In this document: piece by piece, positions 26,480 to 37,054 of the stretch
How positions within the stretch are numbered: the stretch's first letter is position 1
Layout: every line of letters begins with the position of its first letter
Assembly: GCF_003347495.1 (NCBI RefSeq)
Contig: NZ_QCXY01000012.1
Span: forward strand, 155,861 to 219,860
Direction of reading: 5' to 3'
Source of the DNA: Pleomorphovibrio marinus
GTDB taxonomy: Bacteria > Bacteroidota > Bacteroidia > Cytophagales > Cyclobacteriaceae
DNA length: 64,000 nt
The notes under the pieces: model-generated
What the model saw: the letters and a program-made list of their open reading frames with translations, nothing else
Told to the model about the DNA's origin: nothing
The model's database searches: none
Program-made: the position numbers and the translations under genes

Positions 26480-26902
26480 CTATAAATTTTCCGGGGTTTC
26501 TACTTGCAGGTTTGCATTTCTTCCATTGCTCAGTTCATTGGCCGTAATCACTTCAAGCCGTAGGGTTATCACGGTACCCTCTGCCAACTGAGGGACATTA
26601 TAGGTAAAGGAACCCTCATAAGAGTCCCTCAAATTATGCCCGGAAACGCTTCTGCTGTCAACCTCCGAGGATTCCCCGTTGAGGATTTGAACCAACCTGA
26701 GTCCTGTCACTGGCTCGTGTTCAGAATAATAGCGGTAATTTGCAGTAATAGAAGTACCCGGCTGGGCAGCACTTTGAGAAAGGGTGAATACCGGAATGGT
26801 AGCCACTCTACCCACCAAATCATATCCCTCTTCGTAGGTTTCAAAGCAACCTGAAAGTGCTATGAATATGAGGAAACTAAGGTAATATTTCAGTTTTTTC
26901 AT
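26480..26902 (-). CDS. lipoprotein of the first SusCD operon
   Basis: A 140-residue lipoprotein (MKKLKYYLSFLIFIALSGC, Cys about residue 19). The mature part is a single beta-sandwich-like domain (TIPVFTLSQSAAQPGTSITANYRYYSEHEPVTGLRLVQIL, here shown only as features of alternation) with an Ig/FN3-like look. Third gene after susC and susD on the same strand, so probably a surface or periplasmic glycan-binding helper. No family recognised. Confidence 0.75.
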   Translation of the reverse strand: MKKLKYYLSFLIFIALSGCFETYEEGYDLVGRVATIPVFTLSQSAAQPGTSITANYRYYSEHEPVTGLRLVQILNGESSEVDSRSVSGHNLRDSYEGSFTYNVPQLAEGTVITLRLEVITANELSNGRNANLQVETPENL

Positions 26903-26964
26903 TTGTTTATAATTTATTTTTCAGCAGTCTGATGGAATCTCGCTTTGATAATCATCCCCCCGTG

Positions 26965-27025
26965 TGTCGTTTGCGTCATGCCCTGACTGCCGTCAGGACA
27001 GGCTCGATTTCATCTTTTCTATTAG
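26965..27025 (-). repeat. dispersed spacer repeat, copy B
   Basis: On the minus strand GAAATCGAGC (27011-27002) is followed by a hairpin CCTGAC-GGCA-GTCAGG (26997-26982) and then GCATGACGC. It lies just after the susD stop in the spacer before the next lipoprotein gene. Related copies lie near 12.17 kb and 53.67 kb. Confidence 0.6.
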
Positions 27026-27027
27026 TG

Positions 27028-28500
27028 TTATAAATCCCAAAAAACCTTCGCCAACCTACTGGTTTCAGGTATATTGGCCGCATTATTGTCCAACTCTGAA
27101 GTAGGGTACAAGAACCTTCTTGGGAAGGCATTATTGGTGGGGTTACCAGGCGCAGGGCTTAGTTCTGGAATTCCAGAAACGGTTGGTGCCGCCCCAGCGG
27201 GAATACTTCTCCTCCAGTCTGCCCATGCCTCCGTTTCCAAAAACATGGCTATGTATTTTTCGGTGAAAATCTTTTGCATCCCATTATCCTGAATAGTAGT
27301 GCCTGTTTCGCTGGCAAAACGGTCTTCATAGGGTTGGTGGGCACTGCCTGTTACCCTTAGGATACTTGCTTTTACAGCTTCATTAAAGGCTTCCGCTGCC
27401 CTATCAAAATTGCCCAATCTATAATGAGACTCGGCCTCAATAAACTTCACCTCTTTATATGTAATTAAATTTGTCATTGCACTGGCCGAATTCACGTAGG
27501 GTCCCAAAAAAGACCTGTTGGCGACAATGGGGTCACCAATAGGTGTACCCACAAATTCACCACTAGGGTTTCTGCTTATATAATATTCCAAACGGGGATC
27601 ATTTACCCCTGGCTCTACCCTATCCACGAGCAGGTCAATAAATTCTTGGGACACTGAAATGTTGTTTTGTCCGAAAGTACCCAGTAGAAAGGTGTGCCAT
27701 GGGCCTGCCGCATCAGGAGTGTTTCCAAAGCTCACTTTCATTTCCGAATCATTGCTTTCAAAGGTACCCGATGCAATGGCTTCAAGTGCCAGTTCTGCGG
27801 AACCCATTGGGTCAATTTTGCTGAGGTGATTATAATACCTTGCCTTTGCTGATTTGGCAGCCTGTATCCACCGAAGCCTGGAGTTAGCCCTCCAGTTACT
27901 CTCGTTGGATGCTGGAAAAATCAAGTCATTGGTAGCAGGAGAAAAACTACTGCTGCCTTCTAAATCCTCAATACCCTGATCCAATAGTCGCTGAATCTCT
28001 TCATACAAGGCCTCTCCAGAGTCGTAAACCGGTCTGGGATAGTTTTCTAAATCCAACGCTTGAGAATATGGGACATCTCCCCATAGATCCACCAAATACC
28101 CTAGCAACATTGCCATTTGTACTTTGGCCACTCCCCTATAATGAAGTGCCCCACTTTCGGTAGAGAGTTGGATGATATTATCTAAATCCTTCATGGCTCC
28201 TGCGTAAAAGTGGTTGGTCCAAGTACTCTGGAAGTTGACAGGAAGGTAGTCATAAATGGTAATATTCAATTGCACATTAAGTGTACCTGCCATGTATTGC
28301 AGAAAGGAACTTGTGGATTGGGAGCTAAAGTCTGCTATGGCCCAGGTCATATTTGCCTGAGTAGCTGGCAACATGACATTTACCCCCACCTCTGTGACAG
28401 CATTAGGATTAATATTGGCCTCCTGTAAGTCACAGGAAGACACCCAACAAAAGGCTGCTAACCCAAATATATATTTGATTTTTCTTATTAAAATCTTCAT
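27028..28500 (-). CDS. SusD/RagB-like outer-membrane lipoprotein
   Basis: A 490-residue SusD-like protein with lipoprotein signal (FGLAAFCWVSSC, Cys about residue 23). The SusD fold is supported by helical repeats such as YRGVAKVQMAMLLGYLVDLWGDVPYSQAL, AEAFNEAVKASI and the C-terminal FTEKYIAMFLETEAWADWRRS block. SusD proteins sit as the lid of the SusC channel and bind the incoming substrate. It follows susC by 17 bases. The substrate cannot be read from the sequence. Confidence 0.93.
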   Translation of the reverse strand: MKILIRKIKYIFGLAAFCWVSSCDLQEANINPNAVTEVGVNVMLPATQANMTWAIADFSSQSTSSFLQYMAGTLNVQLNITIYDYLPVNFQSTWTNHFYAGAMKDLDNIIQLSTESGALHYRGVAKVQMAMLLGYLVDLWGDVPYSQALDLENYPRPVYDSGEALYEEIQRLLDQGIEDLEGSSSFSPATNDLIFPASNESNWRANSRLRWIQAAKSAKARYYNHLSKIDPMGSAELALEAIASGTFESNDSEMKVSFGNTPDAAGPWHTFLLGTFGQNNISVSQEFIDLLVDRVEPGVNDPRLEYYISRNPSGEFVGTPIGDPIVANRSFLGPYVNSASAMTNLITYKEVKFIEAESHYRLGNFDRAAEAFNEAVKASILRVTGSAHQPYEDRFASETGTTIQDNGMQKIFTEKYIAMFLETEAWADWRRSIPAGAAPTVSGIPELSPAPGNPTNNAFPRRFLYPTSELDNNAANIPETSRLAKVFWDL

Positions 28501-28517
28501 TGCTTCATGAATTATGA

Positions 28518-31500
28518 TTAAAAACCTGCCGTCAAACTGATACCAGCACTTCTGGTAGTCGGCGTACCAAAGGCATCCACACCCAAAGATGAATTCGGCC
28601 CATACAGGTTTGTCTCTGGATCCACTCCGGAATAACCTGTGAAAAGCAACAAGTTTCTGCCATAGGCAGAGACATCCAGTCTTTTCATCTTTAACCGGTT
28701 AGCTATAGCGTTTGGGAAAGTATAGGTAAGGGTTACATCCCTCAACCTAACCCAAGAGCCATCTTCTATAAAGCGCTCAGCAATATTTCTGTTTCCAGTA
28801 TTGGCATTATAGTAACTAAGATCATCTATCAATACCTGTTGGTTATTGGTGGAGCCATCTTCCAATACTCCCCTGAAAACCACCAGGCTTCCCCTATCTG
28901 TTGTGGCCTCGGCCACTCCCTGAGCCCTCATCCAGTTTGCAGTGACATTTGCCACGTCACCACCTACTCTTATGTCCCATAGAAAGGTGAGCAGGAAGTT
29001 TTTATAAGTAAGGTTGTTGCGTAATCCTAACAGAAAGTCAGGAGTAGGATCCCCTAGCCTGACATCCCCGGATGGATTTTCATCAGAGGGCTGTTCCTGC
29101 ATGGGATATCCATTGGCACCAATAATCACATTACCCTCTCCATCCCTTCGGAAACCAGTTCCATAAAAAACTCCATAGGGTTCCCCTTCTATAAGTTGAG
29201 GCCTCAAATTACCGAACCCTCCCAAGGCAATCCTATCCACAGGTAAATCCAACACAGTGTTTCTGTTTCGGGTGAAATTAGCCACAATATCCCAGGAAAA
29301 CTCAGCTGTGGACACAGGAGTGGCATTACCTACAATTTCCCATCCCCTGTTCTCTATAGTACCAGCATTGATCCATTGAGAGGCAAAACCAGTGCTGCCT
29401 GGTACAGATACCGCTATGATCTGATCAATATTCCTTTCCCGATAATAGGTGACATCAAACCCGAGGCGGTTTTCAAAAAACCTGAATTCTCCTCCAAATT
29501 CCCAAGTCTTGTTTCTTTCCGGTCTCAAGGTAGGGTTTCCTGCACTAGAAGAAAGGGCTACGGCACCTATGCCACTTGGTGTGGGAAAGACAATGCCTCC
29601 ACCCCATACCCCGCTTATATTGGCCCTGTTATAGTAGGTCTGATCCCTGTAGGGGTCTGTGTCACGGCCAGCTTCTGAATAGGATGCACGGAGCTTACCA
29701 AAGGAGAACACCCCCTCATCCAGATCAAATGCCTCCGAAAACACAAATCCAGACCCTATAGAGCCGTAAAAGAAACTATTGTTGGGAGGAAGAAGAGTAG
29801 AGGTCCATTCATTTCTACCATTCATCTCCACAAACAAATAATTCTTGTAATCTATAGAAGCCCTAGAAAATACTGCTGCGGTTCTTTTGGTGTTTAAATT
29901 TTGTATCTGCACTTGGTTTGTTTGGGTGTTGGCGATATTGTATAAACCAGGGATTGCCAAGTTTCTTCCATCAAAATACTGTCTTTCATTGGCTCTAGAA
30001 AAGTAATTGTTGCCCACCATAAGGCTGAGATTAAAATCACCTACCTCTTTGGAGCCCGTAATCACTAGGTCGGAGTTTAATATCCTGTCATTGTAGGTGT
30101 CCTGGAGTACCCTTCCTCCCGGCAGGGCATCCCCTCCAAAACTGCCCACTGCCCATTGCTGTTTCCGCTTATCAGAGGCAACATCCGTTCCGACCCTATA
30201 CATGATATTAAGCCATGAAGTAGGGTCGTAGTTCACCTGTATATATCCCAAAAGCCTATTCACCTCATCGGTAAAGGGGTTGTTGTTTACCGTCCAGAAA
30301 GGATTGTCTGGGGAATTGTTTCGAAAGGCCCTTTGCCTGCCATCAGCCAATTGAAAACCAGCTGAATTGTCAAAACTGGGAGGTGTACGAATTGTACCTT
30401 GTACCACATCTGCGAAATTATCTCCCCTCCCGAATCTCGCACTAGTGCTATGCGTATAAAAAGCAGACCCGGTGACTCTTAATTTTTCCGTAATGGAAGT
30501 TTCTGCCGTCAATCGGATTGTCCTTCTTTTATACTCATTATTTGGAATGATCCCGGTTTGATGAAAATCACCTACGGAAAGGAAATAGGAACTGTTCTTA
30601 TTACCAGCCGATATACTAATATTGTTGTCAAGTGTCAAACCATCCTGAAAAAAAACATCTTGGTTATTGACAGGCATCATGGTCTCAGAAGCAATTGCAT
30701 TGGGATGGTTCATATCGACCAAATTCCCTCTGGGATTATCTGGGGCAGGGGTACCGTCAAACCTCAATGTACTTAGGGGTGGCCCAAAGTGGCCAAAGGT
30801 ACCCCTACCGAAAAGACCCCTATCCCCTTGCGCATATGTCATTTGCGCAGGAAAATTCCGCATGATCCTGTCCACCGATGTATTGGAAGAAAAATTCACA
30901 GAAACATTCTGAGTATCGGATCGGCTACCTTTTTTTGTAGTAATAATAACCGCACCACTTCCAGCCTGCAGGCCATACAACGCCGTAGCTGCCGGCCCTT
31001 TTAACACGTTGATGGACTCAATGTCATTAGGGTTGATGTCTATTGCACGGTTTGCCACATCTACTCCTGAAGACCTGGATGTCGTACGAAAGCTATTGTC
31101 TATGGGTACCCCATCAATAACAAACAAAGGCTGGTTTTCCCCTGAAATGGAAGACATCCCCCTAATCACGATACTAGATGCCGCTCCAGCAGAACCACCT
31201 TGGCGAGTTACCTGTACCCCTGCCACTTTCGCGTTTAAGGCATCTACCATATTGGGTTCCCTAGAGAGAAACAATTCCCGGCCCTTTACCTCCTGGGTAG
31301 CAGATACCAATGCCTTTTTATCTTGCTCTATTCCAAAGGCTGTGACCACTACCTCGGAAAGCTGGGCGATATCTGGAACCATGGCCACATTTACTGTACT
31401 TCTGCTTCTTACTTGAACAGTCTGGCTCTTGAATCCGATGTAGCTGTACTCCAGGGAGGCATCACCAGAGGGCACAGATAACGAATATTTCCCGTCTAGA

Positions 31501-31676
31501 TCGGTTATTGTTCCGGTGGTAGTCCCTTGAACTATCACACTGACTCCTGGTAAAGGCCCTCCGTCATCCTGGGAGGTGACAGTGCCGGATACTTCGGTTT
31601 CTTGAGACCAGGCGGTTCCCAAGAAAAACAACCACAGCACCGATACCAGCAAATAATTGGTAAAACGATTTTTCAT
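28518..31676 (-). CDS. SusC/RagA TonB-linked outer-membrane transporter
   Basis: A 1052-residue protein with a signal peptide, an N-terminal carboxypeptidase-like regulatory domain (SGTVTSQDDGGPLPGVSVIV, TDLDGKYSLSVP), a TonB plug (LSEVVVTAFGIEQDKKALVS, SIVIRGMSSISGENQPLFVIDGVPID, GPAATALYGLQAGSGAVIITTKKG) and a 22-strand barrel. It is first of a SusC-SusD-lipoprotein operon. No FecR or anti-sigma gene is adjacent, so regulation may be through the nearby Nudix regulator. Confidence 0.94.
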   Translation of the reverse strand: MKNRFTNYLLVSVLWLFFLGTAWSQETEVSGTVTSQDDGGPLPGVSVIVQGTTTGTITDLDGKYSLSVPSGDASLEYSYIGFKSQTVQVRSRSTVNVAMVPDIAQLSEVVVTAFGIEQDKKALVSATQEVKGRELFLSREPNMVDALNAKVAGVQVTRQGGSAGAASSIVIRGMSSISGENQPLFVIDGVPIDNSFRTTSRSSGVDVANRAIDINPNDIESINVLKGPAATALYGLQAGSGAVIITTKKGSRSDTQNVSVNFSSNTSVDRIMRNFPAQMTYAQGDRGLFGRGTFGHFGPPLSTLRFDGTPAPDNPRGNLVDMNHPNAIASETMMPVNNQDVFFQDGLTLDNNISISAGNKNSSYFLSVGDFHQTGIIPNNEYKRRTIRLTAETSITEKLRVTGSAFYTHSTSARFGRGDNFADVVQGTIRTPPSFDNSAGFQLADGRQRAFRNNSPDNPFWTVNNNPFTDEVNRLLGYIQVNYDPTSWLNIMYRVGTDVASDKRKQQWAVGSFGGDALPGGRVLQDTYNDRILNSDLVITGSKEVGDFNLSLMVGNNYFSRANERQYFDGRNLAIPGLYNIANTQTNQVQIQNLNTKRTAAVFSRASIDYKNYLFVEMNGRNEWTSTLLPPNNSFFYGSIGSGFVFSEAFDLDEGVFSFGKLRASYSEAGRDTDPYRDQTYYNRANISGVWGGGIVFPTPSGIGAVALSSSAGNPTLRPERNKTWEFGGEFRFFENRLGFDVTYYRERNIDQIIAVSVPGSTGFASQWINAGTIENRGWEIVGNATPVSTAEFSWDIVANFTRNRNTVLDLPVDRIALGGFGNLRPQLIEGEPYGVFYGTGFRRDGEGNVIIGANGYPMQEQPSDENPSGDVRLGDPTPDFLLGLRNNLTYKNFLLTFLWDIRVGGDVANVTANWMRAQGVAEATTDRGSLVVFRGVLEDGSTNNQQVLIDDLSYYNANTGNRNIAERFIEDGSWVRLRDVTLTYTFPNAIANRLKMKRLDVSAYGRNLLLFTGYSGVDPETNLYGPNSSLGVDAFGTPTTRSAGISLTAGF

Positions 31677-31774
31677 GCAATTATAGTTATGGTTAGAAAT
31701 TAAGTTGTCACCTCTTCCAAATCAAAAACAAGGTCAGGCCTTAACCTAGTGACAATATTTTATTAAAACTGTCA

Positions 31775-31797
31775 ATTTCACGCTTTTGTTTGGCAAT
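31775..31797. promoter_or_regulatory. shared motif upstream of susC (copy 1)
   Basis: ATTTCACGCTTT followed by TGTTTGGCAAT. The same sequence with one substitution and one indel lies at 39525-39546 upstream of the other susC. Here it is antisense to the gene and about 100 bases from its start. Confidence 0.5.
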
Positions 31798-32007
31798 TCG
31801 CCCTATTTAATAGGGCTTTACTTATTTAAAACAAGGTTAATTTTAGTTTAATATTAAGATATATCCATGTAAAAAACACAAAAAATACATTAAATTTTAA
31901 CGGATATACAGAATAATTGATGAATTTAATAAATTATAACCTTAATTATCAAAAAAATGAATTGATTATAACTTACTTTATAGTAAATAACTAGACATTC
32001 AAAAGAT

Positions 32008-32046
32008 CAAAAAAAAATCGCTAGCAAGTCATCTTGCTAGCGATTT
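32008..32046 (-). terminator. terminator of hppA
   Basis: AAATCGCTAGCAAG and CTTGCTAGCGATTT form a perfect 14-bp stem with the loop ATGA on the minus strand, followed by a run of Ts. It lies about 25 bases beyond the pyrophosphatase stop. Confidence 0.92.
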
Positions 32047-32069
32047 AGAATAGGGTCAATTTGACGCTA

Positions 32070-34292
32070 TTAGTGAACTTCCAATTCTTCCATATCCGCA
32101 ATATCGTTGGGAGTGTAGTGCACCACCTTTTCTATTGGATCAGCTGGCTCTGTTCCAGAAAGTCCCAAGGGAGTAACTCCTGGGATAAAAGGAGCGATCA
32201 CTATGGAAACAATGGAGGTAAGCTTGATCAATATATTCATGGAGGGTCCAGAAGTGTCTTTGAAGGGATCGCCCACGGTATCTCCCGTCACAGAGGCCTT
32301 GTGGGGCTCAGACCCTTTATAAAACATCTCTCCATTTATCTCCACTCCTTTTTCAAATGATTTCTTTGCGTTGTCCCAGGCTCCACCGGCATTGTTCTGG
32401 AATATGCCCATCAAAACCCCGGATACAGTCACTCCCGCTAACATTCCACCCAATACCTCATGACCAAATAGAAATCCTACTACAATGGGGGACAAAAGAG
32501 CTATGGCTCCCGGTGCTACCATCTCTCGAATGGAAGCCTGGGTGGAAATCTCCACGCATTTCTCATAATCAGGCTTGGCCTTGTATTCCATGATACCAGG
32601 TATTTCTTTAAATTGCCTTCTCACCTCATTTACCATGTCCATTGCCGCCCTACCCACTGCGGCAATGGCCAAGGAGCTAAATATAAATGGAATCATAGCC
32701 CCTACAAACAGACCTGCTAACACATCTGCCTTATAAATATCGATACTGGAAATACCTGCTATCCCCACATATGCGGCAAATAAAGCCAAAGCGGTAAGCG
32801 CTGCTGATGCAATAGCAAACCCTTTTCCTGTAGCGGCCGTGGTGTTTCCTACTGCATCCAAAATGTCTGTCCTCTCCCTGACTTCTTTGGGTAAACCCGA
32901 CATTTCAGCGATACCACCAGCGTTGTCTGCAATGGGGCCGAAAGCGTCTATGGCAAGTTGCATGGCGGTAGTGGCCATCATCCCCGCCGCAGCAATGGCA
33001 ACGCCATACAAGCCTGCTGCTAAATAGGAGCAAAAAATCCCTGCTGCCAAAACCAGGATAGGCAAAACGGTGGATTGCATACCAACTGCCAACCCACCTA
33101 TGATGTTGGTGGCATGGCCTGTACTGGACTGCCTTATGATAGAATTCACAGGTCCCCTTCCCATAGCCGTATAGTATTCCGTAATGATACTCATCAGGGC
33201 ACCCACGATTAAACCTATGAAAACCGCCATAAAAACTCCCATTTTGGTGAAAGTCAAGGATTGATCTCTCATCATGACTAAATCACCTTCCGGCAACATA
33301 AAATCAATCAGGAAAAAAGAAGCTGCAACCGTAAGTATAATGGAAATCCAATTCCCCTTGTTCAATGCTGCCTGTACACTGCCATTTTCATCGGCAATTT
33401 TAACAAATAATGTACCTACTATGGAAAAAATCAGCCCCATGCCGGCAATTACCAAAGGTAAAAGTACAGGAGCTATTCCACCTAGGTTATCATTAGAAAT
33501 AATCTCTCTACCCAAAACCATGGAGGCCAAAATTGTGGCTACATAAGATCCGAAAAGATCAGCTCCCATTCCGGCCACGTCGCCCACATTGTCGCCCACA
33601 TTGTCAGCGATGGTGGCTGGGTTCCTAACATCATCCTCCGGAATACCTGCTTCTACCTTGCCAACCAAGTCTGCACCTACATCTGCTGCCTTTGTGTATA
33701 TCCCCCCACCAACTCTGGCGAAAAGCGCAATGGATTCAGCGCCGAGTGAAAACCCCGCCAGAACCTCCAGAGCAGTCTCCATTTCATGCCCATTTACATC
33801 ACCTCCCTGGGAAGTTACAAACATGTAATAAAACACGATAAACAAGGATCCCATCCCCAGGACAGCCAATCCTGCAACACCAAGTCCCATCACGGCTCCC
33901 CCATTGAAGGATACGTTCAAGGCTTTTTTCAGGCTGGTCTTAGCCGCCTGCGTGGTTCTTACATTTGCCTTAGTGGCAATTTTCATCCCCAAGTAGCCGG
34001 CAAAGGCAGAAGCCACGGAGCCTATTAAAAAGGCAATAGCTATTACAGGACTGGAATTCTCCAACAAGGTGCCTGACCAGCCTAGAATGATGGCAGCGAT
34101 GACCACAAAATAAACCATCACCTTCCACTCAGCTTTTAGAAATGACATCGCACCGCGGGCAATATAACTGGACAACTCCACCATATTCTGCTCGCCGGTG
34201 GGCTGTTTACTCACCCAAGCCGATTTTATCGCCATGACCAAAAGGCCAATTAGCCCCAAAAAAGGCACCAAATAAAGAAATACTTGTTCCAT
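32070..34292 (-). CDS. hppA: membrane ion-pumping pyrophosphatase
   Basis: A 740-residue integral membrane protein with about 16 membrane helices. It hydrolyses pyrophosphate to pump H+ or Na+. Visible motifs are [20 protein letters not shown], the [20 protein letters not shown] active-site loop and [19 protein letters not shown]. The Ala in GNTTAA, where K+-independent enzymes have Lys, indicates the K+-dependent class. Whether the ion is Na+ or H+ depends on helix residues I did not resolve. It has its own promoter (34333-34362) and terminator. Confidence 0.95.
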   Translation of the reverse strand: MEQVFLYLVPFLGLIGLLVMAIKSAWVSKQPTGEQNMVELSSYIARGAMSFLKAEWKVMVYFVVIAAIILGWSGTLLENSSPVIAIAFLIGSVASAFAGYLGMKIATKANVRTTQAAKTSLKKALNVSFNGGAVMGLGVAGLAVLGMGSLFIVFYYMFVTSQGGDVNGHEMETALEVLAGFSLGAESIALFARVGGGIYTKAADVGADLVGKVEAGIPEDDVRNPATIADNVGDNVGDVAGMGADLFGSYVATILASMVLGREIISNDNLGGIAPVLLPLVIAGMGLIFSIVGTLFVKIADENGSVQAALNKGNWISIILTVAASFFLIDFMLPEGDLVMMRDQSLTFTKMGVFMAVFIGLIVGALMSIITEYYTAMGRGPVNSIIRQSSTGHATNIIGGLAVGMQSTVLPILVLAAGIFCSYLAAGLYGVAIAAAGMMATTAMQLAIDAFGPIADNAGGIAEMSGLPKEVRERTDILDAVGNTTAATGKGFAIASAALTALALFAAYVGIAGISSIDIYKADVLAGLFVGAMIPFIFSSLAIAAVGRAAMDMVNEVRRQFKEIPGIMEYKAKPDYEKCVEISTQASIREMVAPGAIALLSPIVVGFLFGHEVLGGMLAGVTVSGVLMGIFQNNAGGAWDNAKKSFEKGVEINGEMFYKGSEPHKASVTGDTVGDPFKDTSGPSMNILIKLTSIVSIVIAPFIPGVTPLGLSGTEPADPIEKVVHYTPNDIADMEELEVH

Positions 34293-34332
34293 ATTACCAA
34301 CTTAAAGGAAAATTTAAAATTAGATCATCCGG

Positions 34333-34362
34333 CAAATATATTATTTATCATAATGCCCACAA
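34333..34362 (-). promoter_or_regulatory. predicted hppA promoter
   Basis: On the minus strand TTG (34362-34360), 19 bases, then TATATTTG (34340-34333) match the Bacteroidota -33/-7 consensus. RNA would begin near 34326, about 35 bases before the ATG at 34292. Confidence 0.6.
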
Positions 34363-34505
34363 TGAAGAAACTGTATTATTCGGTACTTATGGAAGTTTTT
34401 AAAGCCTATTTTGAAATTTATAACAAAATAAAGTGAAGTTCGAGCCATTTTCCCGGATTTCTAATGCACATTTCAAAAAAAAATAAAAACCATTAACTTA
34501 ATGTC

Positions 34506-36227
34506 GTGATAAAATGGATATTCCTTTGGGTTTGGCTTTTGCCCACCTTGTTGTCGGCTCAGAAGCAGAATGTATTTCAGGTCAACGAAAGGCTGGGAAA
34601 AGGGATTAACCTTGGAAACATGTTTGAAGCCCCTTCCGAGGAGGCTTGGGGCAATCCCTTTAGGGAGGAGTATATTGCTCAAATTGCCGAATTGGGATTT
34701 GAACATGTCAGAATACCAATTCGGTGGGACACGCCCGAACGAACCCTGATGCAATCTCCATACACTATTCAGCCTGAATTTTTCGAACGGGTTTCCCAAG
34801 TAGTGCAATTATGCCTGGATCAAGGACTATTGGTAATTATCAATATGCATCACCATGACGACCTTTTCCAAAATCCCAACTTGCATAAGGAAAGGTTTTT
34901 GGCCCAGTGGCAACAGATTTCAGAATACTTTAAAGATTTCACGGAGGACCTGCTCTTTGAGGTAATGAATGAACCTCACGATGAATTAACCCCTGAACTT
35001 TGGAACCAATATTTTTCTGAAGCCTTAACTCTGATTAGAAAGGAGAATCCCGAAAGAGTCGTACTTATGGGTACGGCAGAATTTGGTGGCGTAAGTGGTA
35101 TTTTTTCTCTAGAGCCCCCAGTAGATGAGCACCTTATTGTTACTGTCCATTACTACGACCCCTTCACATTTACCCACCAAGGGGCAGATTGGGTAGGCGA
35201 ACATACCTATGATTGGCTGGGCACAAATTGGTATGATTTGACCTATGAACGGGAAGGCATAGCCTCCCAGCTTGAACCCTTGGTGAAATTTTCCGAAAAC
35301 CACAACATCCCAATACATATAGGCGAATTTGGTGCTTATGAAAAAGCCGATATGGACTCGAGGATTCGTTGGACAAACTTTGTGGCCAGGCATGTAGAAT
35401 CACTGGGATTTAGCTGGGCATATTGGGAGTGGAGCGCAGGTTTTGGCATATATGACCCAACCACAAATACACTTCGGGAAGAACTTGCCAATGCCCTCCT
35501 TCATTCACCACTTTTAGAGGCACGGGAATCCTACCCTCAAACTATTTATGAAGCCAATTTTGAAGAAAGTACTGAGGGATGGAATCTATTGACACAATCA
35601 GGGGCCCAGGCCAGTCTCCATCTAGTGGATGACCATCTTCAAATCTCGATTCAGCAAACAGGCAGTGAAGGTTGGCATGTACAACTTAGCAAAGGGAATA
35701 TCACTTTAGAGGAAGGACAAATCTATGGTGTTAGCTTTACTGCATATGCAGAGGATATCTTGCCAGTGACACAGTATCTTGGCCAAAATACAGCTCCATT
35801 TTCATCCTATACCGGGTACCAAGGCTTTCAAATTGAAGAATCAAAGAAGACCTTTTCCTATGTATTTACCATGAACAGTCCTACTGATGAAAACTCAAGG
35901 GCTGTGTTTGACCTGGGAAGCTTGGCTTCCAATATTCGATTGGAGAGTTTCAAAATAGAGAGATTGGACTTTCTGGTAGCTTCCCTTCCAAGAAACAACC
36001 CTGAAAGCAAAACAGAGATCTACCCTAACCCCTTCTGGGATTTCCTAACCATAGAACAAGCAAAGCAAGGAGACCGATTGGAGATTTACGACCTCAAAGG
36101 AAGGAAATTCCAAGACCATACCGTCATCGATAGGGGAAGGGTAAACTTATCCTACCTTCCTGCCGGCGTTTACCTGATCCGGATTAAGGAAGTACAGGGA
36201 CATTGGATAAGGGTTATTAAAAAATAA
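34506..36227 (+). CDS. GH5-family endoglycanase with C-terminal T9SS sorting domain
   Basis: A 573-residue secreted enzyme (signal MIKWIFLWVWLLPTLLSAQ, GTG start). The ~300-residue catalytic (beta/alpha)8 barrel carries the acid/base Glu156 in VMNEPHDE and the nucleophile Glu274 in IGEFGAYEK, typical of GH5 cellulases and mannanases. A beta-sandwich, carbohydrate-binding-like region follows (about 340-480; ANFEESTEGWNLLTQSGAQ) and then a T9SS sorting domain (EIYPNPFWDFLTIEQAKQG, YLPAGVYLIRIKE). It is likely a surface or extracellular beta-glycanase. It is not next to the SusCD operons; subfamily and substrate are unknown. Confidence 0.93.
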   Translation: MIKWIFLWVWLLPTLLSAQKQNVFQVNERLGKGINLGNMFEAPSEEAWGNPFREEYIAQIAELGFEHVRIPIRWDTPERTLMQSPYTIQPEFFERVSQVVQLCLDQGLLVIINMHHHDDLFQNPNLHKERFLAQWQQISEYFKDFTEDLLFEVMNEPHDELTPELWNQYFSEALTLIRKENPERVVLMGTAEFGGVSGIFSLEPPVDEHLIVTVHYYDPFTFTHQGADWVGEHTYDWLGTNWYDLTYEREGIASQLEPLVKFSENHNIPIHIGEFGAYEKADMDSRIRWTNFVARHVESLGFSWAYWEWSAGFGIYDPTTNTLREELANALLHSPLLEARESYPQTIYEANFEESTEGWNLLTQSGAQASLHLVDDHLQISIQQTGSEGWHVQLSKGNITLEEGQIYGVSFTAYAEDILPVTQYLGQNTAPFSSYTGYQGFQIEESKKTFSYVFTMNSPTDENSRAVFDLGSLASNIRLESFKIERLDFLVASLPRNNPESKTEIYPNPFWDFLTIEQAKQGDRLEIYDLKGRKFQDHTVIDRGRVNLSYLPAGVYLIRIKEVQGHWIRVIKK

Positions 36228-36325
36228 TTGGTATCGGAATGCTCACCCTCAAAGTAAACGAATCCAGATCAAATTGGAGGGATGCATTTTTTCTCCTTTC
36301 CGCTGCCCTCAGGCAAGAAGGGTGG

Positions 36326-37054
36326 CTACGAAGTCAATTCTTTGTAATGCCTTTCACAAATAGCAAACAAATCGCTAAGACCTGAAGGGACTTCCTCCTT
36401 CTTTGCCTTGTAGGGTTGAAAACCTCGGGACTGATGCACGTTTTTATACCAGTATTTTGCCCAAACCCCATCTTCTGGTATGGATCCAGGTTTCCAACTC
36501 AGCATGGCTTTTTCAAAAGGGATTTTCAAAAAATCGCATATCTCTCTCAGCCGTTTTTCCGGATTGAGCAATATTTCCTGAGTGTCCACCACCTTCACTG
36601 GAATTCCTAACCGTCTGCAATGTCTATACAAATATACCTGGTCTTCGTAACCAGTGTCCTTTAGGCTGGGATTGGGAATTATTTTGGTAAAGGAGGTGAT
36701 CATTTCCTTTGGATCTCGGGTAAGTAGTAAATTATACCCCTTGTCCAGAAATTCCAAAGGCAACCCTTCTAAATGATGGGTCATGTTTTTATAGAAAATA
36801 ACGGGTTTATCCTCCCTTTCCAACATGGATTGAAGTACTTTTCTGCCGTCTGTTTCCATGGAGTTCAAAATTTCATCAGCACCCGGATGGTAGGTCTTTG
36901 CACTGGTTTGATGCAGGTAATGACCATATAAAGGTTCGTCTACCACTGCCGTGTCACTTCTTTGGGCGAAACTATACATTAAGGCTGTGGAAATGTTTCT
37001 TGGACATGACCATAGAAAAATTCTTTTCACCTCATCTACTCCTTTATTATCCAT
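36326..37054 (-). CDS. sulfotransferase-family protein
   Basis: A 242-residue sulfotransferase-fold protein. The 5'-phosphosulfate loop equivalent is IFLWSCPRNISTALMYSF (Pro-Arg-x-x-Ser-Thr), and the 3'-phosphate block is YNLLLTRDPKEMITSFTKI (Arg and Ser). CDFLKIPFEKAMLSWKPG is typical of the family's C-terminal part. Substrate unknown. Its ATG overlaps the end of the aminotransferase gene by eight bases, so the two are translationally coupled. The pair is discussed as a finding. Confidence 0.85.
   Translation of the reverse strand: MDNKGVDEVKRIFLWSCPRNISTALMYSFAQRSDTAVVDEPLYGHYLHQTSAKTYHPGADEILNSMETDGRKVLQSMLEREDKPVIFYKNMTHHLEGLPLEFLDKGYNLLLTRDPKEMITSFTKIIPNPSLKDTGYEDQVYLYRHCRRLGIPVKVVDTQEILLNPEKRLREICDFLKIPFEKAMLSWKPGSIPEDGVWAKYWYKNVHQSRGFQPYKAKKEEVPSGLSDLFAICERHYKELTS

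Larger units (their letters stand above)
31677..32069. other. upstream region of the first susC and 3' flank of hppA
   Basis: This 393-base, AT-rich spacer holds a motif shared with the second susC (31775-31797), an 8-bp palindrome GCCCTATT-T-AATAGGGC at 31800-31816 and the hppA terminator. The susC promoter must be here but no perfect TAnnTTTG box was found on the minus strand. Confidence 0.6.
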
